Origin: AP-15 sp963797115
GTDB taxonomy: Bacteria; Pseudomonadota; Alphaproteobacteria; ATCC43930; CGMCC-115725
Length of the DNA stretch: 64,000 nt
NCBI GenBank assembly: GCA_963797115.1
Contig: CAWCOH010000001.1
Span: forward strand, 2,542,001 to 2,606,000
Direction: 5' to 3'
Under the pieces are notes generated by a model. That model worked only from the letters and a program-made list of their open reading frames with translations, was not told where the DNA came from and did no database searches. This document shows positions 28,970 to 38,136 of this stretch, piece by piece. The position numbers and the translations under genes are program-made. The first letter of the stretch is position 1, and each line of letters begins with the position of its first letter.

Positions 28970-29535
28970 ATGGCCGTAGCAAAGCGAGAGCTCGGGCGGA
29001 CGGGGCTGCAGGTAACCACCCTGGGCTATGGGGCGATGGAACTGCGTGGAGCCCCCGTGCCCGTGACATCACCGAGGCACAGGCAGAAACCATTCTCAAC
29101 ACGGTGCTCGACGCACGCATCAACTACATCGACACCTCGATCGATTATGGGCTGAGCGAGGAGCGGATCGGTCGGCACATCTTGCGCCGGCGCGCTGAAT
29201 ATTATCTGGCCAGCAAATGCGGTTGTCTGGTCGGCGCGCCACGCGGGCAGCGGGGGCAACACGTCCTCACCCGCGACAACGTCGTCCCCGGGGGTCGAAC
29301 AAAGTCTTGTGAGGATGAAGACCGACTATCTCGACGTGGTGCAGTTCCACTCCTCACCATCTCGGCAAACCCTGGAAGAGCACGGCGCGCTCGAAGCCCT
29401 CCTGGAGCTTTAGAGACACTGGCAAAGTGCGGTTTATCGGCATGTCGGGCACATTGCCCCATTTGATGGAGCACATTGCCATGGGTGTTTTCGATGTCTT
29501 TCAGATCCCGTACTCGGCGGTCGAGCGTGAACACG
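28970..29535 (+). pseudogene. Aldo/keto reductase, 5' part
   Basis: MAVAKRELGRTGLQVTTLGY at 28970 is the canonical aldo/keto reductase N-terminus. After a lost C near 29051 the chain continues as RDITEAQAETILNTVLDARI, then NYIDTSIDYGLSEERIGRHI (catalytic Asp/Tyr region) and ASKCGCLVGAP. An extra base near 29290 shifts it to VEQSLVRMKTDYLDVVQFHS. A further shift near 29410 leads to GKVRFIGMSGTLPHLMEHI and IPYSAVEREH. There the IS21 element is inserted. The frame damage is independent of the insertion. Confidence 0.87.
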
Positions 29536-29611
29536 TGTCGGGCGACAGATAAAACTGGACCTGTAGCGACATTGAGAATTGGACCCCCTCTTTGAAGAGA
29601 AGGGTTCGATA

Positions 29612-30910
29612 ATGGACGATTGGGTACAGCCTACTTCGCGGGGGGAGTTACCGCGGAGGGAGGTGATGCAGACGCCGGACGAGGTCGCGGCGATGCTGCG
29701 GTTGAAGGCGCTGGGGTGGGGTGTTCGGCGGATCGCGGGCGAGCTGGGATGCAGCCACATGACGGTTCGTCGGTATTTGTCAGAAGGCGGCTGGGTAGCG
29801 TATCGCGGTCGCGGTCGGCCGCGGACGCTGACCGGGCTCGAGGAGTGGGTGGCGGAGCGTTTCCGCCGGCATGCCGGCAATGCCGATGTGGTTCGACAGG
29901 AGCTCGAGCGCGAGAAGGGGATCCGTTTGACGCTGCGGACGGTCGAGCGCGAAGTGCGTCACTTACGGCGCGAACTGGAAGCGGAAGCGCGGGCGACGAT
30001 CCGCTTTGAGACGCCGCCTGGCAAGCAGCTGCAGATCGACTTCGGCGAGCGCCGAGCAATGATCGGCGACGAGAACGTCAAGGTGTACCTGTTTGTGGCG
30101 ACGTTGGGCTATTCGCGGCGGCTCTATGTCCGGCCGTTCCGCAACGAGCGCCAGGAGAGTTGGTTTGCTGGCGTGGAGGGCGCCTTCCGTCACTTCGGCG
30201 GGATTACCGAGGAGGTGCTGCTCGACAATGATCGCGGGCTCGTCGCTCGTCACGACCGGGTGACTCGGGAAGTCGAGTTCAATGCCCGGCTTCACGCGTT
30301 CGCCAAGCATTGGGGTTTTCGGCCGCGCGCCTGTGCACCCTACCGGGCGCGCACCAAGGGGAAGGACGAGCGTGGCGTCGGCTATGTCAAGAAGAACGCC
30401 ATTGCTGGACGGCAGTTCGAGAGCTGGTCGGCATTGGAAGCCCATCTCGAGGGATGGACGCGCGACGTCGCCGATCAGCGGGTGCACGGCACGACCGGCG
30501 AGGCGCCGATTGAGCGCTTTCGGCGCGCCGAGGCTGGCGCGTTGCGCTCGATCACTGAGGTTCGCCCGTTTGAGATGGCACGCGAGCTGGTGCGCAAGGT
30601 GCAGGCTGATTGCGTCATTGAGGTCGATAGCAATGCCTATTCGGTGCCGTGGCGGCTGATCGGTGAAACCGTGCGCGTGGTAATCGCCGGCGATCTGCTC
30701 CGCATCAGCCATGCCGGGCGGGAGGTCGCGGTTCACCATCGCCGGACCGGCCGGTTCGAGCGTGTTGTCGACCCGGTCCACTTCGACGGCGTCGTCGGCT
30801 TCGGCTCAAAGGCCCGGCTCGCGACCGTCCCAACTCCCGAACCGATCGGCGCAGATGAGCTATTGCGCCCGCTCCTCGAATACGAGCGCGTGGTCGGAGG
30901 GCGCTGGTGA
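29612..30910 (+). CDS. istA: IS21-family transposase IstA
   Basis: The 432-residue product starts at ATG 29612 with GAAGAGAAGG upstream. Residues about 20-60 form a helix-turn-helix (GVRRIAGELGCSHMTVRRYL) that binds the terminal repeats. The rve integrase core holds the DDE triad: Asp in LQIDFGERR, Asp in VLLDNDRGL and Glu in GKDERGVGYVKK. The C-terminal part (NAYSVPWRLIGETVRV) is the usual beta-barrel. It carries out strand cutting and joining together with IstB. No damage is seen, so the copy may be active. Confidence 0.95.
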   Translation: MDDWVQPTSRGELPRREVMQTPDEVAAMLRLKALGWGVRRIAGELGCSHMTVRRYLSEGGWVAYRGRGRPRTLTGLEEWVAERFRRHAGNADVVRQELEREKGIRLTLRTVEREVRHLRRELEAEARATIRFETPPGKQLQIDFGERRAMIGDENVKVYLFVATLGYSRRLYVRPFRNERQESWFAGVEGAFRHFGGITEEVLLDNDRGLVARHDRVTREVEFNARLHAFAKHWGFRPRACAPYRARTKGKDERGVGYVKKNAIAGRQFESWSALEAHLEGWTRDVADQRVHGTTGEAPIERFRRAEAGALRSITEVRPFEMARELVRKVQADCVIEVDSNAYSVPWRLIGETVRVVIAGDLLRISHAGREVAVHHRRTGRFERVVDPVHFDGVVGFGSKARLATVPTPEPIGADELLRPLLEYERVVGGRW

Positions 30911-31695
30911 TGGAGCATGATCACCTGGTCGCGATGCTAAACCGGCTCAAGCTGACGGCGATCCGCGATCAGCTCGACAGTCTGATCGATGAGGCGGCCC
31001 GGCGTGAGCTGACCATTCGAGAGGCGCTCTCTCTATTCTGCGAGCGCGAGATCGGCCGTAAGGATGAACGGCGGATCGAGATGAGCATCGGGCTGGCGCG
31101 CTTCCCATTCGTCCGCGATCTCGACGGCTTCGACTTCGCCGCCCAGCCCTCGATCGACAAGAAGCAGATCCGCGAGATCGCCGCCGGGCGCTTCATCGCC
31201 AATGCCGAGGCGGTGCTGTTGTTGGGTCCGCCCGGGGTCGGCAAGACGCATCTGGCAGTGGCGATCGGGCGCCAGGCGATCCTAGCAGGCTATACCGTGC
31301 TGTTCGCTCAGGCGCCGACCCTGGTGGCCCAGCTCGCCAAGGCCCATAGCGAGGGCCGGCTCGAGGATCGCCTCACCCACTTTGGCAAACCGAAACTGCT
31401 GATCGTCGACGAGCTCGGCTATCTGCCGTTCGAGCCCAATGCGGCGCATCTATTCTTTCAGCTCGTCTCGCGGCGCTACGAGCGGGGCAGCATGCTGATC
31501 ACCAGCAATCGATCCATCGGCGAGTGGGGAACGGTGTTCGGCGACGCCGTGGTGGCAACCGCCATCCTCGACCGTCTCCTCCATCACAGCCACGTCCTCA
31601 CCATTCGCGGCGACAGCTACCGGCTCCGCGAGAAGCGGCGCACCGGCTTGCTGAAGGCGCCGCCCATCGCGCAGAGCGTGCCAGTACCAACATGA
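30910..31695 (+). CDS. istB: IS21-family helper ATPase IstB
   Basis: The 261-residue AAA+ ATPase overlaps istA as TGATG, so translation is coupled. The Walker A motif reads LLGPPGVGKTHLA (residues about 104-116), Walker B LLIVDELGYLPF (about 160) and a DnaC-like sensor region TSNRSIGEWGTVFGD. It shapes the target DNA and licenses IstA. The length is normal and no frameshift is seen. Confidence 0.95.
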   Translation: MEHDHLVAMLNRLKLTAIRDQLDSLIDEAARRELTIREALSLFCEREIGRKDERRIEMSIGLARFPFVRDLDGFDFAAQPSIDKKQIREIAAGRFIANAEAVLLLGPPGVGKTHLAVAIGRQAILAGYTVLFAQAPTLVAQLAKAHSEGRLEDRLTHFGKPKLLIVDELGYLPFEPNAAHLFFQLVSRRYERGSMLITSNRSIGEWGTVFGDAVVATAILDRLLHHSHVLTIRGDSYRLREKRRTGLLKAPPIAQSVPVPT

Positions 31696-31708
31696 CCAGG
31701 AGCTTGCC

Positions 31709-31799
31709 CAGGTGGGTACACAGGAACCTCCCGCGCGCTGCTCCGCCAGACTCTTGGCGGTCGCTGCGCAGCGCGCGGGTCCCTCCTGTGCACTACCTG
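31709..31799. repeat. Long hairpin in the IS21 3' end
   Basis: Arms 31709-31741 and 31768-31799 share CCCGCGCGCTGC / GCAGCGCGCGGG and CACAGGA / TCCTGTG blocks, about 32 bp each with a 26-bp loop. It lies between istB and the right terminal repeats and could end transcription or block read-through. Confidence 0.7.
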
Positions 31800-31896
31800 G
31801 ACAAGCTGCCCCGACCGAGCCTCGGGGCTACATCACTTAACCCGGGGGTCCAGTTCTCAATGTCGAAAAGGGTCCAGTTCCGGAAGTCGGTTGACA

Positions 31897-32092
31897 ACAC
31901 GAGGCGACGATCGCCACTGCCGCTCAGAGGGGCGCGGGCATCGTCACTTGCGGTGGTGCGGCAAAGGGAGCATCGACCGAGGGCAAGCAGGCAGGGTGCA
32001 ATGGGAACGCTGGCGCCGGGCGCATCTCGATGACCTGCTCGACGGCATGACCTTGATGGAGTTCATTCTCCACTCCACTTTCACGAACCCGA
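31897..32092 (+). pseudogene. Aldo/keto reductase, 3' part
   Basis: This continues the gene cut by IS21: EATIATAAQRGAGIVTCGGA at the junction, then in a shifted frame VQWERWRRAHLDDLLDGMTL and MEFILHSTFTNP. The family usually goes on for 40-50 residues from TNP, but the sequence diverges here, so the true 3' end has been lost. Confidence 0.8.
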
Positions 32093-32234
32093 ACCGCGCA
32101 TCCTCGGAGAGATCGAATCCTATTTCCTCCGCAAAGAAGTTGTCCATGGTCTGGAATATGGCGTGAAGAACGCCGATGTGAAACCATCGACCTCGTGGGT
32201 CAGGAGCAGCTTCCGTTGAGCCTATAAGATTGAG

Positions 32235-32639
32235 ATGGACAGGTCCAAGAACACCGGTTTTGCCGACCGCCTGAGCGAAGCCGAGGCTGCGAAGAAGGCT
32301 CAACTGGAGCGGGCAGCCCGAGCGAGGTCTGCGGCTGAGAGCCCCGCCGCCGTCGAGCGGCGGAAGGCGCGAGAGGCGGCCAGGGTGGCTCGCGATGCCC
32401 GTTTCGCTGAGCGTCGTGCCGCCAAGTTGGCCGATGAAGCTCGTCAGGCTGCGACCCTAGCCGCTGCGCAACTTGCCGAGGCTGCTGAGCGTGAAGCCGC
32501 GCTGAAGGCCGAGCGAGAGGCCCGCGATGCGGAATTCGCTGAGCAGGCGGCGCAGGAAGCCGTCGTGGAGGCCGAGCGGCAGGCCGCTCGCGACGCCCGC
32601 TACGCCGCCCGCAAAGCTCGGAAGCGAAAAGGCAGATAG
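32235..32639 (+). CDS. DUF6481 family protein
   Basis: A 134-residue, highly charged Ala/Glu/Arg-rich protein starting MDRSKNTGFADRLSEAEAAK and ending DARYAARKARKRKGR, both hallmarks of DUF6481. The bulk is predicted to be one continuous helix with repeated RxAARxARxA patterns. The family is small, alphaproteobacterial and of unknown function. It stands alone between the transposon graveyard and a convergent CoA-transferase gene. Confidence 0.85.
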   Translation: MDRSKNTGFADRLSEAEAAKKAQLERAARARSAAESPAAVERRKAREAARVARDARFAERRAAKLADEARQAATLAAAQLAEAAEREAALKAEREARDAEFAEQAAQEAVVEAERQAARDARYAARKARKRKGR

Positions 32640-32769
32640 GGTTCTCGGGATACAGGCAAGCTTCGTTCCAGGTCCGGTCCAGCCCTCCCCAGGGAAATGG
32701 AAATTTCCGTAGGGCGTGTTGCCGCCGCCGATGACGGCGATCTCATTCTTCAATCCGTTGATTCGAGGA

Positions 32770-35394
32770 TCAAATGACGCCCTCCTCGGCAAGCCGCTCG
32801 ACTTCGCTTGGGCTGCGGCCGAGCAGCTCGCTCAACACCCACATATTGTCCTCGCCGTAGCACGGCGCGCCACGATTGGTCAGGCCGCCGATATAGGCCG
32901 GGGTCTCGCTGAACTTCATCGGCAGCTCATAGATCGGCCAGGTGCCGATTTTGGTGCCGGTGACCTCGGTCAGCCATTTGAGGTGCTTGAGCTGCGGGTC
33001 GGCGTCAACGCGGTCCTCGGCGTTCTGGCACACCCCGGCCGACACCCCAGCCTTCTGCAATTTCATCATGCAGTCATAGCGGTCCTGCATGAGCGTCCAC
33101 GTCTCGACCAGCGCATCGAGCGAATCCTGGAACTGCAACCGGTGCTCCAAGGTGTCGAAGCGGCGGTCGTCGAGCCATTCGCCATGCTCGGCCACCTGCG
33201 CCAACCCGCGCCATTCCTCATCGGTGAAGCAGGCTATAGCGATCCAGCGATCCTTGCCTTCACAGCGATAGGTGCCATGCGGTGCGGCCGGCTTGTAGGG
33301 CGAGCGGTTGCCGCAGCGGCGGAAGACGCGGTCGTTGGCCGACCAGTCGAGGATCGTGGCACCGGTCAGGAAAATGCCGGACTCGCATTGCGAGGCGTCG
33401 ATCCATTGGCCTTCGCCGGTGCGCTCGCGGTGATAGATCGCGCCGAGTAATGCCAGCGCGTAGCCGTAGGCGCCCATCCAGTCGAGATAGGAATAGCCCC
33501 AACCGACCGGCATCGCCGGCTCCGGCAGTCCGGACATCTCGCCCTGGCCGCCAAACGCCGCCGCGACCGGACCGACCGTGCGCATCCGGCCGTATGTGCC
33601 ATGCGCGCCCATGCCCGATTGCTGGATGTAGATGATGTCGGGCCGGATGGACTTCATCACGTCGTAGCCGAGCCCTAGTCGCTGTAATACGCCGGGCGAG
33701 AAACCCTCCGCCACGACGTCGCAGATGCGCACCATGTCCTTGGCGATCTGGAGCCCTTTCGGATGCCGGATGTTCAAGGAGATGCCGCGCTTGCCGGCAT
33801 TCTTGTTGTTGAATTGGCCGCCCATGTCGGCGTCGCGCACGCCCGGCAGCGGGCCGGTCGCCACATCGCGTGCGGCGCGGCCGCCGACCGGCGCCATCGC
33901 CGCCAGACGGGTGTCGGGATTGTCCTTCCATTCGACCTTGAAGCTCTCCGCCCCCATTGCGGCGAGAAAACGCGTGCCGCCGGCGGAGGCAAGAAACCAC
34001 GCGAAGTCAAGGATCTTGATCCCCTGCAGCGGGAACGGCCTGTTGTGCAATGCCGACAACCTAGGGTTCGTCACATGACGCGGCTCGGCCGGAACGCCCG
34101 GGCGCCGGATCGCTTCACCCAAAACCGATGCGGTATCCTCGCCGAGCAGCGGCGCTCGGCGGCCGACCTGCCAGCTCGTCTTGGTGGCGAGCCATTTGCT
34201 GGTCGGGTAGCGGAAGCTGCGGCCGAGCTCGGGGTGCTCGACATCGGCAAAGGTCTTGCGGGCGAGCCAGTGCTCGTCGAGCGCGTTCTCGTGCGGCTTG
34301 CGCAGTGGCGCCCACAGCAGGCCGGCGTCCTGCGCCTCGCGCCACGGCATGTCATCGTAGGTCCAGGCGCGGACGAAACGCTGCACAACGTCGAGCATGT
34401 GGGCGCGGGTCTCGTCGCTGCCCGCCGTGCCTGGCACCTGGCGCGCTCTGAGATCGGCGTCGGGCGGGGGCGGCTGCAAATCGGCCTGCGCGCCGTATTT
34501 GGTTAGCAACGGCACCAGGTTTTTCAGATCGCGCGCTCCCATGCCGTGGGTGATGAACCAGCGCCCGTCCTTCGTATGACAAATGCTCGGGCTATGGTTG
34601 GCCAATTCGGCGGCGTGGCGGTTGGTCAGGCGCCACAGCGGCACCCGCCGCATGACCCAATACATGATGTCCTGCTCGGGGTTCTTCGACACCGCCTCGT
34701 GAATTGCCACCGAGACGTCCTGCCCCTCTCCGCTCCTCTCACGATGGATCAGCGCGGCGATGATCCCGGTCGCCAATTGCTCGCCGGCGATGTGATAAGC
34801 ATGCCAGATTTGTGGGGCGATCGGCGGCGTGTCGTATTCGAGGTTGGGGTCGGGATCGTAACCGCAATTCATCATTACCCCGCCTAACGCGAGATGGATC
34901 AGGTCGGAGCTCTTCAGATCCTTCCACGGGCCGTCATCGCCGAACGGCGTCATCCGCGCCGTGACCAGCGTAGGAAAGCGCGTGTTGAGCGCGGCGCGAT
35001 CGAGTCCAAGGGCCACGTTGAGCGCCCCGCAGCTGGCATCGAGCAGGATGTCGGCGCCGCCGAGCAGACGCAGCAGATGCTCGCGCCCGGCTCCATCCAG
35101 ATCGAGCACGACGGATTTCTTGTTACGGTTGTAGTTCCAGAAGAATAGCGAGCGCTCGAGGCCCGGCTGGTCTTCGAGGAACGGCCCGATGCGCCGCGTC
35201 GCATTGCCTTCGGGCGGCTCGATCTTGATCACCTCGGCGCCGAGCCCGGCGAGCAGCAGGCCCGCATACTCGGCGCGCTCGTCGGCGATCTCGATCACCC
35301 GCAGGCCGGCCAGCATCCCGCGTCCGGCATTGCCCATCATCTCGCCCGGTCCGGCAGACAAAGAGCTTGGCGCGATCACCGCTTGCTTCGCCAA
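32770..35394 (-). CDS. Tandem-domain family III CoA-transferase (CaiB/BaiF-like)
   Basis: The 874-residue product has two CaiB/BaiF domains. Domain 1 (about 28-440) starts LAGLRVIEIADERAEYAGLL, domain 2 (about 465-870) starts LQGIKILDFAWFLASAGGTR. Such enzymes move CoA between carboxylic acids. The catalytic Asp is visible in domain 2 (YSYLDWMGAYGYAL, about residue 638). The matching stretch of domain 1, WHAYHIAGEQLATG, has no Asp, suggesting one active half. The start is TTG at 35394, chosen because AAGGAGAACG lies just upstream. Substrate unknown; the neighbouring DUF35/thiolase pair suggests acyl-CoA breakdown. Confidence 0.93.
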   Translation of the reverse strand: MAKQAVIAPSSLSAGPGEMMGNAGRGMLAGLRVIEIADERAEYAGLLLAGLGAEVIKIEPPEGNATRRIGPFLEDQPGLERSLFFWNYNRNKKSVVLDLDGAGREHLLRLLGGADILLDASCGALNVALGLDRAALNTRFPTLVTARMTPFGDDGPWKDLKSSDLIHLALGGVMMNCGYDPDPNLEYDTPPIAPQIWHAYHIAGEQLATGIIAALIHRERSGEGQDVSVAIHEAVSKNPEQDIMYWVMRRVPLWRLTNRHAAELANHSPSICHTKDGRWFITHGMGARDLKNLVPLLTKYGAQADLQPPPPDADLRARQVPGTAGSDETRAHMLDVVQRFVRAWTYDDMPWREAQDAGLLWAPLRKPHENALDEHWLARKTFADVEHPELGRSFRYPTSKWLATKTSWQVGRRAPLLGEDTASVLGEAIRRPGVPAEPRHVTNPRLSALHNRPFPLQGIKILDFAWFLASAGGTRFLAAMGAESFKVEWKDNPDTRLAAMAPVGGRAARDVATGPLPGVRDADMGGQFNNKNAGKRGISLNIRHPKGLQIAKDMVRICDVVAEGFSPGVLQRLGLGYDVMKSIRPDIIYIQQSGMGAHGTYGRMRTVGPVAAAFGGQGEMSGLPEPAMPVGWGYSYLDWMGAYGYALALLGAIYHRERTGEGQWIDASQCESGIFLTGATILDWSANDRVFRRCGNRSPYKPAAPHGTYRCEGKDRWIAIACFTDEEWRGLAQVAEHGEWLDDRRFDTLEHRLQFQDSLDALVETWTLMQDRYDCMMKLQKAGVSAGVCQNAEDRVDADPQLKHLKWLTEVTGTKIGTWPIYELPMKFSETPAYIGGLTNRGAPCYGEDNMWVLSELLGRSPSEVERLAEEGVI

Positions 35395-35676
35395 GACGTT
35401 CTCCTTTCAAATGGATCTGGGCTAGCCTCGAGAGCGGACAGAGGATAAGCCCGGCAGAGCCAACGCCGTCAAGCAGGCGGTCCGTTTCGCCCGCTCGACG
35501 GCTCCCTGGTGTCCCGCGAATGCTGTCGGAGACGATGAACGGTGCTGGTAAGAAGGGGCGAGCACATCGATCTGGAGGCTCGGGCCAAAGCGGAGCCCGC
35601 CGATAGTGTGGTGACGCCTGACTATTATACACAGCTGCCGCAAATCCGTCTGACTGGCACCTCAACCGATCGTCCA

Positions 35677-36006
35677 ATGCAGCCGGAAACATCAACAGAG
35701 GTAACGCTCGATGGCGATGACGTTGCCAATCTGGTCGAATGCGCCATCAGGCATCCTGCCCCGAATATGCGGTATGCCGTGTTAGCCGCTATTTGGTGTC
35801 ACCCTGACTCGTTCCGACAGATTTTCCAATTCGGTCTTAAAGCACCCGCCGGGTTTCCTGAAATTCGCAAGATTGTGGCGGAGGAGCTCGATAAGTGCTC
35901 GGTCACACCGGGATCTCCGGCTTCGAGCCGGGCCAAGCCGGTCTTCGAAACGCTATTGCCGCGGATGCCCTTGCCGCCGCACTTGCGAGATCGCGAAAGG
36001 AAATGA
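35677..36006 (+). CDS. Small hypothetical protein
   Basis: From ATG at 35677 (MQPETSTEVTLDGDDVANLV) the frame runs 109 residues and its TGA abuts the ATG of the DUF35 gene. The chain has a possible helical core (NMRYAVLAAIWCHPDSFRQI) and a Pro/Arg-rich C-terminus. No family was recognised, and the start could lie further upstream at 35542. The tight junction with the next gene supports it being real, but codon use is weak evidence. Confidence 0.4.
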   Translation: MQPETSTEVTLDGDDVANLVECAIRHPAPNMRYAVLAAIWCHPDSFRQIFQFGLKAPAGFPEIRKIVAEELDKCSVTPGSPASSRAKPVFETLLPRMPLPPHLRDRERK

Positions 36007-36456
36007 ATGAGCGATTGGAGCAAGGTGACCCGGCCGATCCCGGTTCCGAACGAGTGGACGAAGCCGTTCTGGGACGCGGCCAAGCGGGGCGTCCTGGAAT
36101 TGCAGCGCTGCCAGAGTTGCGGTCATTTCCAGCACCCGCCCTATGCGACCTGTACCCGATGCGTCTCGACAGACCTGAAGTTCGAACCCGTGCGCAGTGG
36201 TGAGGGGGGGCCGGAAAAATCTACGCCTATACCATCATGTATCACACCGGCGACAAGCGCTTCGCCTCCGCCGTGCCCTATGCCAGCATCATCGTCGAGC
36301 TCGATGATGCGCCCGGCGCGCTGATGGCCGGGCAACCTCTTGGAAGCGGAATACACCGAGGCAAAAGTCGGGCGGCGTGTGGAGATCGTCTTCGAGAGGC
36401 TCAACGACGACATCACCCTGCCGCAGTTCCGTCTCGCGCGAGTGCGGGCCGAGTGA
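36007..36456 (+). pseudogene. Zn-ribbon OB-fold protein (DUF35 family), two frameshifts
   Basis: MSDWSKVTRPIPVPNEWTKP at 36007 leads into a rubredoxin-like zinc ribbon, CQSCGHFQHPPYATCTRC (four Cys). A run of seven G at 36204-36210 then disturbs the frame. The OB-fold part YAYTIMYHTGDKRFASAVPY and VELDDAPGALMAG lies in the next frame. An extra C near 36335 moves the rest, LEAEYTEAKVGRRVEIVFER, into the third frame, ending at 36456. Sequence is otherwise well conserved. DUF35 proteins partner thiolase-like enzymes; here the partner follows 13 bp later. Confidence 0.87.
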
Positions 36457-36469
36457 GGGAGACAGCCAC

Positions 36470-37654
36470 ATGTGGGAGAACCGGTGCAAAGTGGCGGTCA
36501 GCGGCGTGGGCTTCTCCAAAGTCACGCGCTCGGCCGATATCCCGCTCGCCGCCCATGCGCTGACCGCCGTAAAGGCGGCGGTCGCCGACTCCGGGCTGCA
36601 GATGTCCGACATCGACGGTCTGGCGACCTATCCGGAACTGCCGGCCACCGGGCACGCGGAGGTCGACGGCATCTCGATCGTGTCGGTCAACTGCATGATG
36701 GCGATGCTGAAGCTGCCCGATCTCCGCTGGCACATCCAGGTCGGCACGACCAACATCGGCGGTGCCGTGCAGCAGGCGGTCAACGCATTGCTCGCCGGGG
36801 TGTGCAAATACGCGGTGGTGTGGCGGGCGATGCACAACCCACGCGGCACCTACCAGAACCTTCCCGGCGCCTATGCGCAGGGTGCGGCCCAGTTCACCGC
36901 ACCCTACGGCTTTGGCGGCCCGGGGCAGGGCATGGCGGTCGCCTATACCCGCTGGCTCGAGCGGCACAACCAGAACCGCGAGAAGATGGCGACTTTGGCC
37001 GTGACCCAGCGCCGCCACGCCCAGCACAATCCGCACGCCTACTTCTACGGCACGGAGCTGACGCGCGAGGATTATCTGAACTCGCGGATGGTGGCGTATC
37101 CGTTTTGCCTGTTCGATTGCGACATCCCGGTGCAGGGGGCGGTCGCCATCGTGCTGACGACGGCCGACCGGGCGCGCGACCTGAAGCCGCAGCCGGCCTA
37201 CCTCGCCGGCTACGGCCAGCGGCTGCATTTCGAGGTGGCCGGCCGCATCGGCAGCCTCAGCAACTACATGGAGGGCGGCAGCAGCTCGGCAAAGCTGACC
37301 TGGGAGCGCTCCGGCTTCGGCCCGAAGGATGTCGACGTGGCCCAGATCTATGACGGCTTCTCGGCCTCGGTGATCTACGGTCTCGAATCCTACGGCTTCT
37401 GCGAGGAGGGAACCGCACTCGATTTCATCCAGGACGGCCGCATCGAGCTCGACGGCGAATTGCCGCTCAACACTTTCGGCGGCAGCCTCGGCACCGGACG
37501 CATCCACGGGCTCTGGCACATCATCGAGGGCGCCTTGCAGGCTTCGGGTCGCGCCGGCTCGCGCCAAGTCAAGGACGCTAATATTTCGTTCGTCGGCGCC
37601 AGCGCCCCGATCGTGACCGGCACGACCTTCATCTTCGTCGGCGACCCGTACTGA
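36470..37654 (+). CDS. Thiolase-fold lipid-transfer/acyl-CoA lyase-type protein
   Basis: A 394-residue thiolase-superfamily protein of the SCP-x/Ltp type: KVAVSGVGFSKVTRSADIPL at the start, NTFGGSLGTGRIHGLWHIIE near the end. The acyl-carrying Cys of true thiolases is not seen where expected (WHIQVGTTNIGGAVQQA). Family members lacking it, such as Ltp2 with its DUF35 partner ChsH2, act as retro-aldolases on side-chain CoA esters. Similar work is plausible but unproven. It follows the DUF35 gene by 13 bp. Confidence 0.85.
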   Translation: MWENRCKVAVSGVGFSKVTRSADIPLAAHALTAVKAAVADSGLQMSDIDGLATYPELPATGHAEVDGISIVSVNCMMAMLKLPDLRWHIQVGTTNIGGAVQQAVNALLAGVCKYAVVWRAMHNPRGTYQNLPGAYAQGAAQFTAPYGFGGPGQGMAVAYTRWLERHNQNREKMATLAVTQRRHAQHNPHAYFYGTELTREDYLNSRMVAYPFCLFDCDIPVQGAVAIVLTTADRARDLKPQPAYLAGYGQRLHFEVAGRIGSLSNYMEGGSSSAKLTWERSGFGPKDVDVAQIYDGFSASVIYGLESYGFCEEGTALDFIQDGRIELDGELPLNTFGGSLGTGRIHGLWHIIEGALQASGRAGSRQVKDANISFVGASAPIVTGTTFIFVGDPY

Positions 37655-37677
37655 GATAGCCAACAACTCGGCGGCGC

Positions 37678-37708
37678 TTGGCACCCTTTCGGCGGCGAAG
37701 GGGCCAAG
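37678..37708 (+). terminator. Hairpin downstream of the thiolase-like gene
   Basis: CTTGGCACCCTTTC pairs with GAAGGGGCCAAG around a GGCGGC loop. It lies 24 bp after the stop. No T-run follows, so it may be a weak terminator or just another palindrome. Confidence 0.4.
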
Positions 37709-37846
37709 AACCGTACGGCATGTCGGGTCGAAGAACCACTGTTCTCCTTTTTCAGAAGTTAGAGGTCCGGCGGCCGCACATCGCCGCGCGTGTGCCCGAT
37801 GCAGGCTCGATGGCGCCACTTGTGGTTGTCCTCAATATGACGGCCC

Positions 37847-37880
37847 GCTGCACCTGCAGCGGGTCTGCAGCGGGAGTTCG
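37847..37880. repeat. Dispersed CTGCAG-containing palindrome, copy 2
   Basis: Shares GCACCTGCAGCGGGTCTGCA and the following GCGGGA with 3261-3289, followed by a similar TTCG...T-rich tail. Confidence 0.85.
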
Positions 37881-38136
37881 TCTTCAGGTTGAAAGCTTCG
37901 AATGGGTGATGCCGACCCCCGCAAACGGGCCGCCTGCGCATCCGCGCCGACGGTTTCTTCCTCGCCACAAACCATCTGCGCCCTTATATTATGACAATTG
38001 GGCAATTTTATGAATGTCCAATTCGTAATTTACCGCGTCCCATCCAAGCCGATCGAGCGTTCCCGAGGCCCCCGGTAGTCGGCGCGCATGTGGTCCCCTT
38101 GTGTTATGCTCTTTGCGTTCAGAGGGAGTTCGAAGG

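Larger units (their letters stand above)
29536..31896 (+). mobile_element. Complete IS21-family insertion sequence with 5-bp target duplication
   Basis: The element is 2361 bp, starts TGTCGGGCGACAG and ends CGGTTGACA, so its tips are TG...CA. It is flanked by direct ACACG copies at 29531-29535 and 31897-31901. Both ends contain inward-facing AACTGGACC blocks in more than one copy (ATTGAGAATTGGACC on the left, its counterpart CATTGAGAACTGGACC on the right), as is usual for the multiple terminal repeats of IS21. It encodes intact istA and istB. Excising one ACACG plus the element rejoins SAVEREH to EATIATAAQRGAG of the aldo/keto reductase. Confidence 0.95.
37655..38136. other. Gene-free stretch
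   Basis: It holds a hairpin after the thiolase-like gene (37678-37708) and the CTGCAG repeat copy 2. An AT-richer segment (37980-38035, around ATTATGACAATTGGGCAATT) precedes the next gene. No gene is supported. Confidence 0.6.

Noticed and set aside
32092..32225. Short frame EPRILGEIESYFLRKEVVHG after the aldo/keto reductase fragment
   Set aside because: Too short and unrecognised; the other strand is equally open.
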